The position numbers were made by a program, and so were the translations under genes. Shown here one piece after another: positions 17,957 through 27,521 of a stretch of 64,000 nucleotides of DNA. Under the pieces are notes generated by a model. That model was not told the origin of the DNA. It searched no databases and saw nothing but the letters and a program-made list of their open reading frames with translations. Position 1 is the stretch's first letter; each line of letters begins with the position of its first letter. The stretch comes from Pseudomonas bharatica CSV86 (GTDB lineage: Bacteria; Pseudomonadota; Gammaproteobacteria; Pseudomonadales; Pseudomonadaceae): positions 372,001 through 436,000 of the forward strand of contig NZ_AMWJ02000001.1 in NCBI RefSeq assembly GCF_000319305.2, in the 5' to 3' direction.

Positions 17957-17991
17957 CTTCAGTCTCCGTAGCTTTAGTTGTTATAAGCGGA

Positions 17992-19281
17992 TTACCACAG
18001 GGCGACGCTATAGCTCACCAGCAACCGCACCTCGTCCGCATCGCGGGCGAAGCTGGAGCGGTAGGTGGCGTTGCGCAGGCGGACTGCCACGTTCTTGAAC
18101 GTGCCGTTCTGCACCACGTACTTGAACTCGGTGTTGCGTTCCCATTCCTTGCCTTCGCCGCCGTTCGCCAGGCTGACGTTGTCGCCGTTGACATAACGGG
18201 TCATGAAGGTCAGCCCGGGAACGCCGAGCTTGGCGAAGTCGTAGTCGTAACGCACTTGCCAGGAGCGCTCGTCGGCCCCGGCGAAGTCGTTGATCTGGAC
18301 GAAGTTGACCAGGTACGGGTCGGAGCCATCCACGTAGGGGAAAGCGCTGTCGCCGGACATGCTCTGGTACGCGGCGCTGAATTTGTGGCCGTTGAGGCCG
18401 TAGCTGAGCATGCCGTTGAGCGAGGTGTTGTCGATCTTGCCGCCGCGGGCCTGGCCCTGGTCATCGCTGAGGGCCAGGCGCAGGTCGGCGCCGAAGGTGC
18501 CCGGGCCCCACGGCTGGGTCGCGGTCAGGCCGGCGAAATGCTGGCGGTAGACGTCGTCGAGCTGGGCGAAGTGGTAGCTGCCGGTGATGCGGTCGGTGAA
18601 CTTGTAGTCCAGGCCGGCCATGTCGAAATGGTTGCCGGCGACGGTGCCAAGGAAGCGCCCGTTCTTGTTGTTCAGGGCGATGTCTTCCTTGTTGGTGTCA
18701 TCGCGGTCCTTGGCCTTCTCCAGGCGGCCGCCGGTGAAGGTCAGGCCCTTGATCTCCTTCGACGTCAGCAGGCCGCCCTCGAAGGTCTGCGGCAGGATGC
18801 GCCCGTCGTTGGGCTTGAGGGTCGGAAGCTCGGGGATCAGGGTGCCGATCTTCAATTCGGTGGCGGAGATCCTGACCTTGCCGGTCAGGCCGAGCTTGGA
18901 GTATTCGTCGGCGGCGCGGCCGTCGTCGTGGGTCGGCAGCAGGCCGGTGCCGGTGCGGTCCGGGCTGGAATCGAGCTTGACCCCGAGCATGCCCAGGGCA
19001 TCGATGCCGAAACCGACGGTGCCCTCGGTGTAGCCCGACTGCAGGTTGAGCATGAAGCCCTGTGCCCACTCGTCGCGCTTGGATTGCTGGGCGCTGGTGC
19101 CGTCGCGGAAGTCGCGGTTGAAATACATGTTGCGGGTTTCGAAGGTGGCACTGCTGTCTTCGAAGAAAGCGGCCTGGCTCAGCGGTGCGACGCTGCACAG
19201 CGTGATGGCGCTGACAAGCGGGTGGCGGCTGGAAAAAGGACGACGGATAGGCGCGAACGCCCGAGGCTGTGCTGACAGCAT
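17992..19281 (-). CDS. opdH: OprD-family porin, probable tricarboxylate channel OpdH
   Basis: A 429-residue OprD-family outer-membrane porin with a leader ending at an Ala-rich site (SVAPLSQA) and the characteristic early motif FFEDSSATFETRNMYFNRDFRDG. Context with tctCBA and tctDE identifies it as the OpdH branch, a channel for cis-aconitate and citrate in P. aeruginosa. It is the first gene of the minus-strand operon and is divergent from the regulator genes tctDE, 203 bases apart. Confidence 0.9.
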   Translation of the reverse strand: MLSAQPRAFAPIRRPFSSRHPLVSAITLCSVAPLSQAAFFEDSSATFETRNMYFNRDFRDGTSAQQSKRDEWAQGFMLNLQSGYTEGTVGFGIDALGMLGVKLDSSPDRTGTGLLPTHDDGRAADEYSKLGLTGKVRISATELKIGTLIPELPTLKPNDGRILPQTFEGGLLTSKEIKGLTFTGGRLEKAKDRDDTNKEDIALNNKNGRFLGTVAGNHFDMAGLDYKFTDRITGSYHFAQLDDVYRQHFAGLTATQPWGPGTFGADLRLALSDDQGQARGGKIDNTSLNGMLSYGLNGHKFSAAYQSMSGDSAFPYVDGSDPYLVNFVQINDFAGADERSWQVRYDYDFAKLGVPGLTFMTRYVNGDNVSLANGGEGKEWERNTEFKYVVQNGTFKNVAVRLRNATYRSSFARDADEVRLLVSYSVALW

Positions 19282-19379
19282 CTGGAATAAACCCCGTTTA
19301 TTGTTCTTATTTGGTACGAACGCTGCGGTTCGTTCTTCGCCTCCCGGAGGGAGCCGTGAAGCGATGTTAGGGGCTCAAC

Positions 19380-19406
19380 CTTTCGCTAACCTTTCAATTC
19401 ACTTTC
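19380..19406. promoter_or_regulatory. Three CTTTC direct repeats, putative TctD binding site
   Basis: CTTTC begins at 19380, 19391 and 19402, an exact 11-base period, in the 203-base region between opdH and tctD. OmpR-family regulators bind direct repeats at 10-11 base spacing, so this is a good candidate operator for TctD. Confidence 0.5.
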
Positions 19407-19484
19407 ATTCTCGCGGCGGCTTCACAGGCGCCGCTTCCTCTGTAAACTCCGCGCCACTGAACGCGACGCGACCGGGAGAAACCC

Positions 19485-20156
19485 ATGCGAGTGCTGCTCG
19501 TCGAAGACCATCTGCAGTTGGCCGAAAGCGTGGCCCAGGCCTTGAAAAGCACTGGCCTGACCGTCGATGTGCTGCACGACGGGGTGGCCGCCGACCTGGC
19601 CCTGGCCAGCGAGGATTACGCGATGGCGGTGCTGGATGTGGGGCTGCCGCGGATGGACGGTTTCGAGGTGCTGGCCCGCCTGCGCGCCCGGGGCAAGACC
19701 GTGCCGGTGCTGATGCTGACCGCGCGCAGCGACGTCAAGGACCGGGTCCACGGGCTCAATCTGGGCGCCGACGATTACCTGGCCAAGCCCTTCGAGCTGA
19801 CCGAGCTGGAAGCGCGGGTCAAGGCCTTGCTGCGCCGCAGCGTGCTCGGCGGCGAACGTCAGCAGCGCTGCGGGCCGCTGGTGTACGACCTGGATAACCG
19901 GCGCTTCAGCCTGGGTGACGAGCCCTTGACCCTGACCTCCCGCGAACAGGCGGTGCTCGAGGCCCTGATCGCCCGTCCCGGCCGGGTGATGAGCAAGGAG
20001 CAACTGGCCTCGCAGGTGTTCGGCCTGGACGAGGAAGCCAGCCCCGACGCCATCGAGATCTATATCCACCGTCTGCGCAAGAAGCTCGACGGTCACGCGG
20101 TGGCCATCGTCACCTTCCGCGGCCTCGGTTACCTGCTCGAGCACCGCGATGCGTAG
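19485..20156 (+). CDS. tctD: TctD response regulator
   Basis: OmpR-family response regulator of 223 residues: receiver domain with Asp51 in VLDVGLPRMDG and Lys in the KPFELTELEA loop, then a C-terminal winged helix (EIYIHRLRKKLDG). It would activate opdH-tctCBA when tricarboxylates are sensed by TctE. Its stop overlaps the start of tctE by 8 bases, so both are made together. Confidence 0.9.
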   Translation: MRVLLVEDHLQLAESVAQALKSTGLTVDVLHDGVAADLALASEDYAMAVLDVGLPRMDGFEVLARLRARGKTVPVLMLTARSDVKDRVHGLNLGADDYLAKPFELTELEARVKALLRRSVLGGERQQRCGPLVYDLDNRRFSLGDEPLTLTSREQAVLEALIARPGRVMSKEQLASQVFGLDEEASPDAIEIYIHRLRKKLDGHAVAIVTFRGLGYLLEHRDA

Positions 20157-21531
20157 CACCGACAGCCTGCGCGGACGGCTGCTGCGCAACCTGGCGCTGC
20201 TGCTGGTGGTGCTGATGATCGCCAGTGGCCTGAGTGCCTACTGGAACGGTCGCGAAGCCGCCGACACCGCCTACGACCGCACCCTGCTGGCCTCGGCGCG
20301 AACCATCGCCGCCGGGCTGTCGCAGCGCGACGGCACCCTCAGCGCCGATGTGCCCTATGTGGCCCTGGACACCTTCGCCTATGACAGCGCCGGGCGTATC
20401 TACTACCAGGTCAACGACATCCAGCAGAAGCTGATTTCAGGCTACGAAAACATTCCCGGCCCGCCACCCGGCACGCCACGTACCGATGACTACCCGGCCC
20501 TGGCGCGCTTCTACAATGCCCGTTACCTCGGCCAGGACGTGCGGGTGGTGAGCCTGCTCAAGGCGGTGAGCGAGCCGAACATGAACGGCATGGCCGAGAT
20601 CCGCGTCGCCGAAACCGAAGAGGCGCGGGTGCGCATGGCCCGCGGCCTGATGGCCGATACCCTGTTGCGCCTGGGCATGCTGGCCCTGGGCGCGCTGCTG
20701 CTGGTGTGGTTCGCGGTGAGTGCTGCGCTGCGCCCGCTGGAGCGCTTGCGCAGTGCGGTGGAAGAACGCCAGCCGGACGACCTGCGCCCGTTGCCGTCGG
20801 TCGAAGTGCAACAGGAACTGGGGCCGCTGGTGCGTGCGCTCGATCACTTCACCGAGCGTTTGCGCGGTCAGTTCGAGCGCCAGGCGCAGTTCATCGCCGA
20901 TGCCGCTCATGAACTGCGGACACCGCTGGCGGCGCTGAAGGCGCGGGTCGAACTGGGGCTGCGAGCCAAGGAACCGCAGGTCTGGCACGAAACCCTGGAG
21001 GCCACGGCGCAGAGCACCGACAAGCTGACCCACCTGGCCAACCAATTGCTCTCCATGGCCCGGGTCGAGAACGGTGCCCGGGCGATCGCCGAAGGTGGTG
21101 CGCACTTGCTCGATCTCAGCCAGCTGGCCCGTGAACTGGGCATGGCCATGGCGCCGCTGGCCCATGCCCGGGGTATTGCCCTGGCCCTGGAGGCCGAGGC
21201 TCCGGTATGGGTGAAAGGTGAGCCGACGTTGCTCAACGAGTTGCTGAGCAACCTGGTAGACAATGCGCTGGCCCATACGCCCAAGGGCGGCAATGTGATC
21301 CTGCGGGTCACGGCGCCATGCGACCTGGAGGTGGAGGATGACGGGCCGGGGATTCCACTTGAAGAGCGAGAGAAGGTTTTCGAGCGCTTCTATCGGCGTG
21401 GCGCGCAGGGGACTGGCCTGGGGCTGGCGATCGTCGGCGAGATCTGTCGGGCGCACCTGGCAGGGATCAGCCTGCATGATGGGGAGAAGGGCGGGTTGAA
21501 GGTCCGGGTGAGTTTCAATCCGGTTCAGTAG
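20149..21531 (+). CDS. tctE: TctE sensor histidine kinase
   Basis: A 460-residue membrane sensor kinase: first helix near residues 14-30, periplasmic region with a TctE-type N-terminal sensor of about 140 residues, second helix near 175-195 (LGMLALGALLLVWFAVSAAL), HAMP, phospho-acceptor motif DAAHELRTPLAALKARV and an ATPase domain with DNALAHTPKGG and GTGLGLAI. It phosphorylates TctD; citrate-like acids are the expected signal. Confidence 0.9.
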   Translation: MRSTDSLRGRLLRNLALLLVVLMIASGLSAYWNGREAADTAYDRTLLASARTIAAGLSQRDGTLSADVPYVALDTFAYDSAGRIYYQVNDIQQKLISGYENIPGPPPGTPRTDDYPALARFYNARYLGQDVRVVSLLKAVSEPNMNGMAEIRVAETEEARVRMARGLMADTLLRLGMLALGALLLVWFAVSAALRPLERLRSAVEERQPDDLRPLPSVEVQQELGPLVRALDHFTERLRGQFERQAQFIADAAHELRTPLAALKARVELGLRAKEPQVWHETLEATAQSTDKLTHLANQLLSMARVENGARAIAEGGAHLLDLSQLARELGMAMAPLAHARGIALALEAEAPVWVKGEPTLLNELLSNLVDNALAHTPKGGNVILRVTAPCDLEVEDDGPGIPLEEREKVFERFYRRGAQGTGLGLAIVGEICRAHLAGISLHDGEKGGLKVRVSFNPVQ

Positions 21532-21535
21532 TGTT

Positions 21536-21608
21536 CTTGAGGGCCTCATCGCTGGCAAGCCAGCTCCCACAGTGTGGGAGCTGGCTTGCCAGCGATGAGG
21601 CCCTCAAG
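21536..21608. repeat. REP palindrome (copy 3, tctE/HDOD convergent)
   Basis: An almost perfect palindrome with outer arms CTTGAGGGCCTCATCGC/GCGATGAGGCCCTCAAG and practically no loop. It lies between convergent genes and may terminate both. Confidence 0.92.
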
Positions 21609-21611
21609 GTT

Positions 21612-22421
21612 TCACCTGAACATCACCCGGGCATCGAGCAGGTCATCCTCGGAGAACAGCCCCGCCGCCGGTACCGCCAGGTGCCGATAGGCCGGCAACG
21701 CCGAAACCGCGCGCTCGCGTCCGGTCTTGTCGCACAACGCCCGCGCGATCTGCACGATATCCACGTAATCCACCTTTGCCGAATGCCGCTCCAGGTTCTG
21801 CACTTCCCCCGGCAGGTTCGCCAGTTGTTCGGGAAATTCCCAGACGCTGAGGATCTTGTCCCCCAGCACCGGATGGATCTGTTCGATCACATGGTTCAGG
21901 CACACTGGGTCCGAAAGCAGCTCGTTGTGCTCTTCGGCATAGGTGAGGATCGGCAGCACGCCGATCTGGTGCACCAGCCCGGCCAGGGCCGCCTGGTCTG
22001 CCTTGAGCTCGGTGTAGCGTGCCGCCAGCTCATAGCTTACGCCCGCTACTTCCAGGCTTTTCGCCCAGATTTCGCGCATCTTCTGTTCCACTGTCTCGGA
22101 TCGGGCATGGAAGATCTGTTCGATCACCAGGCCGATCGCCAGGTTGCAGCTGTAGTTGACGCCGAGGCGGGTGATAGCGGTCTGCAGGTCGGTGACCTCG
22201 GTGATCGCCCGCAGCAACGGACTGTTGACCACCTTGATCAGGCGCGCGGCCAGGGCGGCGTCGCGGCCGATCACTTTGCTCAGGGTCGCGACACTGATTT
22301 CGGTGTCTTCCGCAGCCTCGCGGATGCTCATGGCAACTTCGGGCAAGGTCGGCAGGACCAGGTCGTCGTTATCGATGGCGCGCAGCAATTGCGTTTGCAC
22401 CATCTTGGCCAGGGTGTTCAT
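21612..22421 (-). CDS. HDOD-domain protein
   Basis: A 269-residue protein, nearly all HDOD domain (LPTLPEVAMSIREAAED, then KVIGRDAALAARLIKVVNSPL and LGVNYSCNLAIG). HDOD proteins look like HD hydrolases but lack the metal ligands and act in signalling, often with c-di-GMP or stress circuits. No other domain is visible. The partner and signal cannot be told from context. Confidence 0.85.
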   Translation of the reverse strand: MNTLAKMVQTQLLRAIDNDDLVLPTLPEVAMSIREAAEDTEISVATLSKVIGRDAALAARLIKVVNSPLLRAITEVTDLQTAITRLGVNYSCNLAIGLVIEQIFHARSETVEQKMREIWAKSLEVAGVSYELAARYTELKADQAALAGLVHQIGVLPILTYAEEHNELLSDPVCLNHVIEQIHPVLGDKILSVWEFPEQLANLPGEVQNLERHSAKVDYVDIVQIARALCDKTGRERAVSALPAYRHLAVPAAGLFSEDDLLDARVMFR

Positions 22422-22480
22422 GGTGTCTTTCTCCCGCGTTCAGGGATGGCCCCGCCGGCATGCGGCGGGGCGGGGCGGGC

Positions 22481-23410
22481 TCAGCGCTGGATCTCGCGGT
22501 CGCGGTCCAGTTCGTAAGGCAAGGTCAGCAGTTCCAGGCGCGGGCCTTCGAGGCTGCCCAGGTGCAGGTTGCCGTCTTCCACGGAGTCGGCGCTCAGTAC
22601 GGCGAGCAGTTCGCCACGGGCGGCGATCACCACTTCGCCCACCGACGAAGCATGGGTCGGCGAGAAGATCTCGCTGCCCGGCGCCGGCGTCTCGCCTTCG
22701 GCCAGGGCCAGGCGGTACAGGCGGCGCTTGAGCTTGCCCAGGTACTGCATGCGCGCGACGATTTCCTGCCCGGTGTAGCAGCCTTTCTTGAAGCTCACGC
22801 CACCGACGGCCTGCAGGTTGATCATTTGCGGGATGAACAGTTCGCGGGTCTGCTCCATGACCTGGCCGATGCCGGCGCGGATCTGGCCGAGCAGCCAGTC
22901 GTCCAGCCCGGCCTCGGGCAGATGGGCGGCCAGTTGCGCGCGGACTGCGTCGGCCTGGTCAGCCGGAGCCCAGAGTTCGACCCGGCCGGGAGATACGTTG
23001 ACCGCGATCAGGCCGTCATGGCGTACGGTGGCACCGGCTTCGGCAGGTACATCGAGGCCCAGCGCTGCGAGGGCGGCGTCACCCCCGGTGAGGCCGAAGC
23101 GGACCCAGGCGTCGCTTTCATCGGTGAGCTTCGCCTTGGAAAACACCGCGTATTTTTTCAGGTCTGCCAGTTGCGGTTCGAGCAACTCGCGGGTCATTGC
23201 CAGAAGGAAACCGTCGCCTTGCGGCAGGATGCGGAAGCTCGACTGCATCCGGCCCTTCTGCATGCAGCGTGAGCCAAGGCTGGAGGTCTGTTCGTCGAGA
23301 TAACCGATATGGCAGGTCAGTTGACCTTGCAGGAACTTGCCGGCGTCGGAACCGCGTACGGCGAGGACGCCTTCATGGGACAGGGTGCAGAAAAAAGCGG
23401 AATCGGCCAT
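22481..23410 (-). CDS. ygfZ: YgfZ/GcvT-like folate-binding protein
   Basis: A 309-residue YgfZ homologue, a tetrahydrofolate-binding protein that helps iron-sulphur cluster assembly or repair. The signature KGCYTGQEIVAR with its conserved Cys is present near residue 225. Start MADSAFFCTLSHEG. It is divergent from sdhE-ygfX, the same neighbourhood seen in many gammaproteobacteria. Confidence 0.92.
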   Translation of the reverse strand: MADSAFFCTLSHEGVLAVRGSDAGKFLQGQLTCHIGYLDEQTSSLGSRCMQKGRMQSSFRILPQGDGFLLAMTRELLEPQLADLKKYAVFSKAKLTDESDAWVRFGLTGGDAALAALGLDVPAEAGATVRHDGLIAVNVSPGRVELWAPADQADAVRAQLAAHLPEAGLDDWLLGQIRAGIGQVMEQTRELFIPQMINLQAVGGVSFKKGCYTGQEIVARMQYLGKLKRRLYRLALAEGETPAPGSEIFSPTHASSVGEVVIAARGELLAVLSADSVEDGNLHLGSLEGPRLELLTLPYELDRDREIQR

Positions 23411-23555
23411 GGTTCATCGCAGGTAATTCAGGACTGGCGGCCATCATAGAGTGCGATTGGCAAAATAGGTAGCAGCCTCACGGCCCACTCGACCAACGCC
23501 GTGTGCCCATCGCCGGTTCGGTCTGTATACTGGCGGCCTTTTCGAGGAGGGCCCC

Positions 23556-23810
23556 ATGGTCGAACAAACTGAACTCAATCGCCTGTTCTGGCACAGCCGC
23601 CGCGGCATGCTGGAGCTGGACGTACTGCTGGTACCTTTCACCCAGGAGGTCTATCCGACCCTGAACGAGACGGACCGCGAGTTGTACGTGCGTCTGCTGA
23701 GCTGCGAGGATCAGGACATGTTCGGCTGGTTCATGGAGCGCACCGAGTCGGAAGATCCGGAGCTGCAGCGCATGGTTCGGATCATCCTGGACCGTGTCCA
23801 GCCCAAGTGA
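23556..23810 (+). CDS. sdhE: SdhE, FAD assembly factor
   Basis: An 84-residue protein that promotes covalent FAD attachment to succinate dehydrogenase. The required motif RGMLE is at residues 16-20. Length and the C-terminal helix-rich fold fit SdhE/YgfY. It overlaps ygfX by 17 bases. A toxin-antitoxin role (CptB) has been proposed for E. coli, but the flavinylation role is better supported. Confidence 0.93.
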   Translation: MVEQTELNRLFWHSRRGMLELDVLLVPFTQEVYPTLNETDRELYVRLLSCEDQDMFGWFMERTESEDPELQRMVRIILDRVQPK

Positions 23811-24246
23811 CCGCTTCGAGTGTCGCTGGCAGGGCTCGAAAACCCTGCTGGCGCTCTATCTCGCCTGCCTGGCGCTGGCCATGGTTGCCCTGGGCCTGCT
23901 GGCGATTCCCCTGTTTTTCATCATTCCTGGCCTGGCGCTATGCCTGGGTCACGCCTGCTGGGTCATTCCGCGGCATATTCTCCTGACTCATCCCCACGCG
24001 ATCACCGGCCTGCGCCGCGATGCCAGCGGCTGGCAGTTGTGGAGCGACGCCCGTGGCTGGCACGCCGTGCAGATGCGCCCCGACAGCGTGGCGCTGCCGG
24101 GGTTGGTCATCCTGAGGTTTCGTCGTGCCGGGCAGTGGTTTGCACGCAGCCAGTGCATCGGCCATGACGCGCTGGAGCCGGTGCAGCACCGGCGCCTGCG
24201 GCTGCGCTTGAAGTTCAGTCGGAAAAGGTGGGCGGCTGCAAGATAG
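23794..24246 (+). CDS. YgfX-type inner-membrane protein
   Basis: A 150-residue protein starting at GTG 23794 ([11 protein letters not shown]), with two membrane segments near residues 17-55 and a basic soluble tail. This layout is that of YgfX/CptA, the SdhE partner. It overlaps sdhE at the 5' end and the convergent nadB gene by 32 bases at the 3' end (24215-24246). Function is uncertain; effects on cell division and flavinylation have been suggested for E. coli. Confidence 0.8.
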   Translation: MSSPSDRFECRWQGSKTLLALYLACLALAMVALGLLAIPLFFIIPGLALCLGHACWVIPRHILLTHPHAITGLRRDASGWQLWSDARGWHAVQMRPDSVALPGLVILRFRRAGQWFARSQCIGHDALEPVQHRRLRLRLKFSRKRWAAAR

Positions 24247-25831
24247 TGTCCTGCACCTCGGGCAATAGCTCCGGATAGTCCAGGGTGTAATGCAGCCCGC
24301 GGGACTCCTTGCGTTGCATGGCCGAAAGGATCATCAGTTCGGCGACCTGGGCCAGGTTGCGCAACTCGATCAGGTCGCGGCTGACCTTGTAGTTGCTGTA
24401 GAACTCGTCGATTTCGTCCAGCAGCAGGCGCACCCGGTGCTGGGCACGCTGCAGGCGCTTGCTGGTGCGCACGATGCCCACGTAGTCCCACATGAAGCGC
24501 CGCAGTTCGTCCCAGTTGTGCGCGATGATCACGTCCTCGTCCGAGTCGGTCACCTGGCTGGCGTCCCAGCAGGGCAGGGACCTTGGTGTTTCAACTTGGT
24601 CCAGTTGGGCGACGATGTCGGCGGCGGCCGAGCGGCCGTAGACGAAACATTCCAGCAGCGAGTTGCTGGCCATGCGGTTGGCGCCGTGCAGGCCGGTGAA
24701 GCTGGTTTCGCCGATGGCGTAGAGGCCGGGCACGTCGGTGCGGCCGTCCTGGTCGATCATCACTCCGCCACAGGTGTAGTGGGCAGCGGGAACAACCGGG
24801 ATCGGCTGGCGGGTGATGTCGATGCCGAACGTCAGGCAGCGTTCGTACACGGTGGGGAAATGGCTTTTGATGAAGTCTGCCGGCTTATGGCTGATGTCCA
24901 GGTACACGCAATCGGCGCCGATGCGCTTCATCTCATGGTCGATGGCGCGTGCCACGATGTCCCGCGGGGCCAACTCGGCACGCGGGTCGAAGCGTTCCAT
25001 GAAGCGCTCGCCATTGGGCAGCCTGAGCAGGCCGCCTTCGCCGCGCAGGGCCTCGGTAATGAGGAAGCTCTTGGCCTGCGGATGGTACAGGCAGGTGGGG
25101 TGGAACTGGTTGAATTCCAGGTTCGCCACCCGGCAGCCGGCGCGCCAGGCCATCGCGATGCCGTCGCCGCAGGCGCCGTCCGGGTTGCTGGTATAGAGAT
25201 AGACCTTGGCCGCGCCACCGGTCGCCAGAACGGTGAACCGTGCGCCGTAGGTGTCCACTTCACCGCTGCCGCGGTTAAGCACATAGGCGCCGAGGCAGCG
25301 CTCGCCGTCCAGGCCAAGGCGGCGTTCGGTGATCAGGTCCACTGCCACCCGTTGTTCGAGCAGTTCTATATTCGGACGCTGGCGGGCCTGTTCGAGCAGG
25401 GTCGTGAAGATCGCCGCACCGGTGGCGTCGGCGGCATGGATGATGCGCCGATGGCTATGGCCTCCCTCGCGGGTCAGGTGGAACTCGAAACCACCGTCAT
25501 CTACGCTGGCATGCTCATCGCGGGTAAAGGGTACGCCCTGGTCGATCAGCCACTCGATGGCCTCGCGGCTGTGCTCGACGGTGAAGCGCACGGCGTCTTC
25601 ATGGCACAGGCCGGCGCCGGCGTTGAGGGTGTCCTCGACGTGGGATTGCACGGTGTCGGTGTCATCGAGCACCGCGGCCACGCCGCCCTGGGCCCAGAAG
25701 GTCGAGCCGTTGGCCAGGTCGCCCTTGCTCAGGACGGCGATGCGCAGGTGCGCCGGCAGGTTCAGCGCGAGGCTCAGGCCCGCGGCACCGCTGCCGATCA
25801 CGAGGACGTCATGTTGGAATTGTTGGCTCAT
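24215..25831 (-). CDS. nadB: L-aspartate oxidase
   Basis: FAD enzyme of 538 residues that turns L-aspartate into iminoaspartate, the first step of NAD synthesis. It has the FAD-binding [11 protein letters not shown] near the N-terminus, [11 protein letters not shown] and [15 protein letters not shown] typical of the NadB/fumarate reductase family, and a C-terminal helical domain. ATG at 25829-25831 ([15 protein letters not shown]) is chosen over the ATG 66 bases upstream. Its location next to algU is conserved in Pseudomonas. Confidence 0.95.
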   Translation of the reverse strand: MSQQFQHDVLVIGSGAAGLSLALNLPAHLRIAVLSKGDLANGSTFWAQGGVAAVLDDTDTVQSHVEDTLNAGAGLCHEDAVRFTVEHSREAIEWLIDQGVPFTRDEHASVDDGGFEFHLTREGGHSHRRIIHAADATGAAIFTTLLEQARQRPNIELLEQRVAVDLITERRLGLDGERCLGAYVLNRGSGEVDTYGARFTVLATGGAAKVYLYTSNPDGACGDGIAMAWRAGCRVANLEFNQFHPTCLYHPQAKSFLITEALRGEGGLLRLPNGERFMERFDPRAELAPRDIVARAIDHEMKRIGADCVYLDISHKPADFIKSHFPTVYERCLTFGIDITRQPIPVVPAAHYTCGGVMIDQDGRTDVPGLYAIGETSFTGLHGANRMASNSLLECFVYGRSAAADIVAQLDQVETPRSLPCWDASQVTDSDEDVIIAHNWDELRRFMWDYVGIVRTSKRLQRAQHRVRLLLDEIDEFYSNYKVSRDLIELRNLAQVAELMILSAMQRKESRGLHYTLDYPELLPEVQDTILQPPTFSD

Positions 25832-26288
25832 GTCTTGGGATTTCCGCGCGGAGCGACCACGTAGGACACTGGAATAAGGGCAGTGGTATCGGCACAATGG
25901 TCAAGCGTTTATGGCATTGTGAAACTATCGTGAATCTCGGTGGGCTGCCTTTATAGCAGCCTCGACGCCCGGATTTCCATGTCATGACGCCGTTCTGCCT
26001 GTCGCATGTGGGAACTTTCTCGGAATCGCGAATATCCATAGAGGGTTGCCCATGAGTCAGCAGCCGTGATGACGGGAGGCAACAGCCGGTTTCAGCCGTT
26101 GCTCATGTATAGAAGACTGATTTATCGACGCAGCCGGCCACGACCGCGCTGCGTTTTCGTGCGAGCCAACCAAGGGCCGCAGGAAACTTGTCTGGAGGGG
26201 GAGAACTTTTGCACAAAGCCCGAGTCTATGGTTGCAAGCCTGAGCGATGGCCGAAGCGACACTCCTCCAGGTTCACCGAGGAGTGTTC
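25832..26288. other. 457-base region between nadB and algU
   Basis: Divergent promoter region. No coding sequence is convincing. It holds the algU promoter at 26203-26229 and a second weaker GAACTT at 26012-26017 with ATCCA 16 bases later, which might be another envelope-stress promoter. The nadB promoter cannot be assigned by eye. Confidence 0.6.
26203..26229 (+). promoter_or_regulatory. AlgU-dependent promoter of algU (autoregulation)
   Basis: GAACTT (26203-26208), 16 bases, TCTAT (26225-26229) match the extracytoplasmic sigma consensus GAACTT-N16/17-TCTGA. Transcription would start near 26235, some 55 bases before algU, as in the autoregulated algU promoters of P. aeruginosa. Confidence 0.75.
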
Positions 26289-26870
26289 ATGCTAACCCAG
26301 GAAGAGGATCAGCAGCTGGTCGAGCGCGTACAGCGCGGCGACAGGCGAGCTTTCGATCTGTTGGTGCTGAAGTATCAGCACAAGATTCTCGGGTTGATCG
26401 TGCGATTCGTGCACGACACCCATGAGGCCCAGGATGTTGCGCAGGAAGCGTTCATCAAGGCCTACCGTGCTCTTGGCAATTTCCGGGGTGACAGTGCTTT
26501 CTACACCTGGCTTTACCGGATTGCGATCAACACGGCGAAAAACTATCTGGTGTCCCGCGGTCGGCGGCCACCGGACAGCGATGTCAGTTCAGAGGATGCA
26601 GAGTTTTACGACGGCGATCATGGCCTCAAGGACCTCGAATCCCCCGAACGTTCGCTGTTGCGCGATGAGATCGAAGGCACCGTCCATCGGACCATCCAGC
26701 AACTGCCGGAAGATTTGCGTACTGCGTTAACTTTACGTGAATTCGATGGTCTGAGTTACGAGGACATTGCCAGCGTCATGCAATGTCCGGTGGGTACCGT
26801 GCGCTCTCGAATTTTCCGCGCTCGGGAGGCCATAGACAAAGCCCTGCAGCCGTTGTTGCAGGAAACCTGA
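26289..26870 (+). CDS. algU: Extracytoplasmic stress sigma factor AlgU (RpoE)
   Basis: A 193-residue sigma-E factor, the exact length of P. aeruginosa AlgU. Region 2 (FDLLVLKYQHKILGLIVRF, DVAQEAFIKAYRAL) and region 4 (LTLREFDGLSYEDIASVM, PVGTVRSRIFRARE) are complete. It drives envelope stress and alginate genes and is held by MucA. ATG at 26289 (MLTQEEDQQLVERVQRG) follows GAGGAG; the in-frame ATG 42 bases earlier is unlikely. Confidence 0.97.
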   Translation: MLTQEEDQQLVERVQRGDRRAFDLLVLKYQHKILGLIVRFVHDTHEAQDVAQEAFIKAYRALGNFRGDSAFYTWLYRIAINTAKNYLVSRGRRPPDSDVSSEDAEFYDGDHGLKDLESPERSLLRDEIEGTVHRTIQQLPEDLRTALTLREFDGLSYEDIASVMQCPVGTVRSRIFRAREAIDKALQPLLQET

Positions 26871-26901
26871 GACAGCGGCGACAGCCAAGAGAGGAACCGC
26901 C

Positions 26902-27495
26902 ATGAGTCGTGAAGCTTTGCAGGAATCGCTGTCCGCGGTGATGGATAACGAAGCGGACGAACTGGAGTTGCGTCGGGTACTGAGTGCCTCGGACGACCCC
27001 GAAACCCGTGCCACCTGGTCGCGTTACCAGGTAGCCCGTGCAGCGATGCACAAGGAACTGCTGATGCCGAAACTGGACATCGCTTCGGCAGTCTCCGCAG
27101 CCCTGGCTGACGAAGCCGTTCCGGCCAAGGTCGCTCGCGGCCCATGGCGCAGCGTTGGCCGCCTGGCCGTGGCTGCCTCGGTTACCCTGGCCGTGCTGGC
27201 CGGTGTTCGCCTGTACAACCAGGATGACATCGCCGGTGCGCAACTGGCGGCCCAGCAGCCTGCCCAGCAAGGCCTGGCCGCTCCGCAAGTGCAAGGGCCG
27301 GCAGTTCTGGCGGGCTACAGCGAAAGCGCCGAGCAGGCCCCAGGCCCGATGGCCAACGGCGTTCTGCAGGGGCAAAGCGGCTGGCAAGACCAGCGTCTGC
27401 CTGGCTACCTGCGCCAGCACGCCCAGGAAGCTGCCGTGAAGGGTACTGAAAGCGCGTTGCCTTACGCCCGTGCGGCCAGCCTGGAAAATCGCTGA
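26902..27495 (+). CDS. mucA: Anti-sigma factor MucA
   Basis: A 197-residue inner-membrane anti-sigma factor. The N-terminal RseA-like domain (MSREALQESLSAVMDNEADELELRRVL) binds AlgU; a single membrane segment lies near residues 85-102 (LAVAASVTLAVLAGVRLY); the periplasmic tail binds MucB and is cut by the AlgW/MucP cascade. The frame is intact, so no mucoid mutation of the mucA22 type is present. It is 31 bases after algU. Confidence 0.95.
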   Translation: MSREALQESLSAVMDNEADELELRRVLSASDDPETRATWSRYQVARAAMHKELLMPKLDIASAVSAALADEAVPAKVARGPWRSVGRLAVAASVTLAVLAGVRLYNQDDIAGAQLAAQQPAQQGLAAPQVQGPAVLAGYSESAEQAPGPMANGVLQGQSGWQDQRLPGYLRQHAQEAAVKGTESALPYARAASLENR

Positions 27496-27521
27496 GAGCT
27501 GAAACACCCGTAAGGAGGATC

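Noticed and set aside
23556..24246. sdhE-ygfX as a toxin-antitoxin system
   Set aside because: The proposal exists for E. coli CptBA, but SdhE's role in flavinylation is better founded and nothing in this sequence argues for a toxin.
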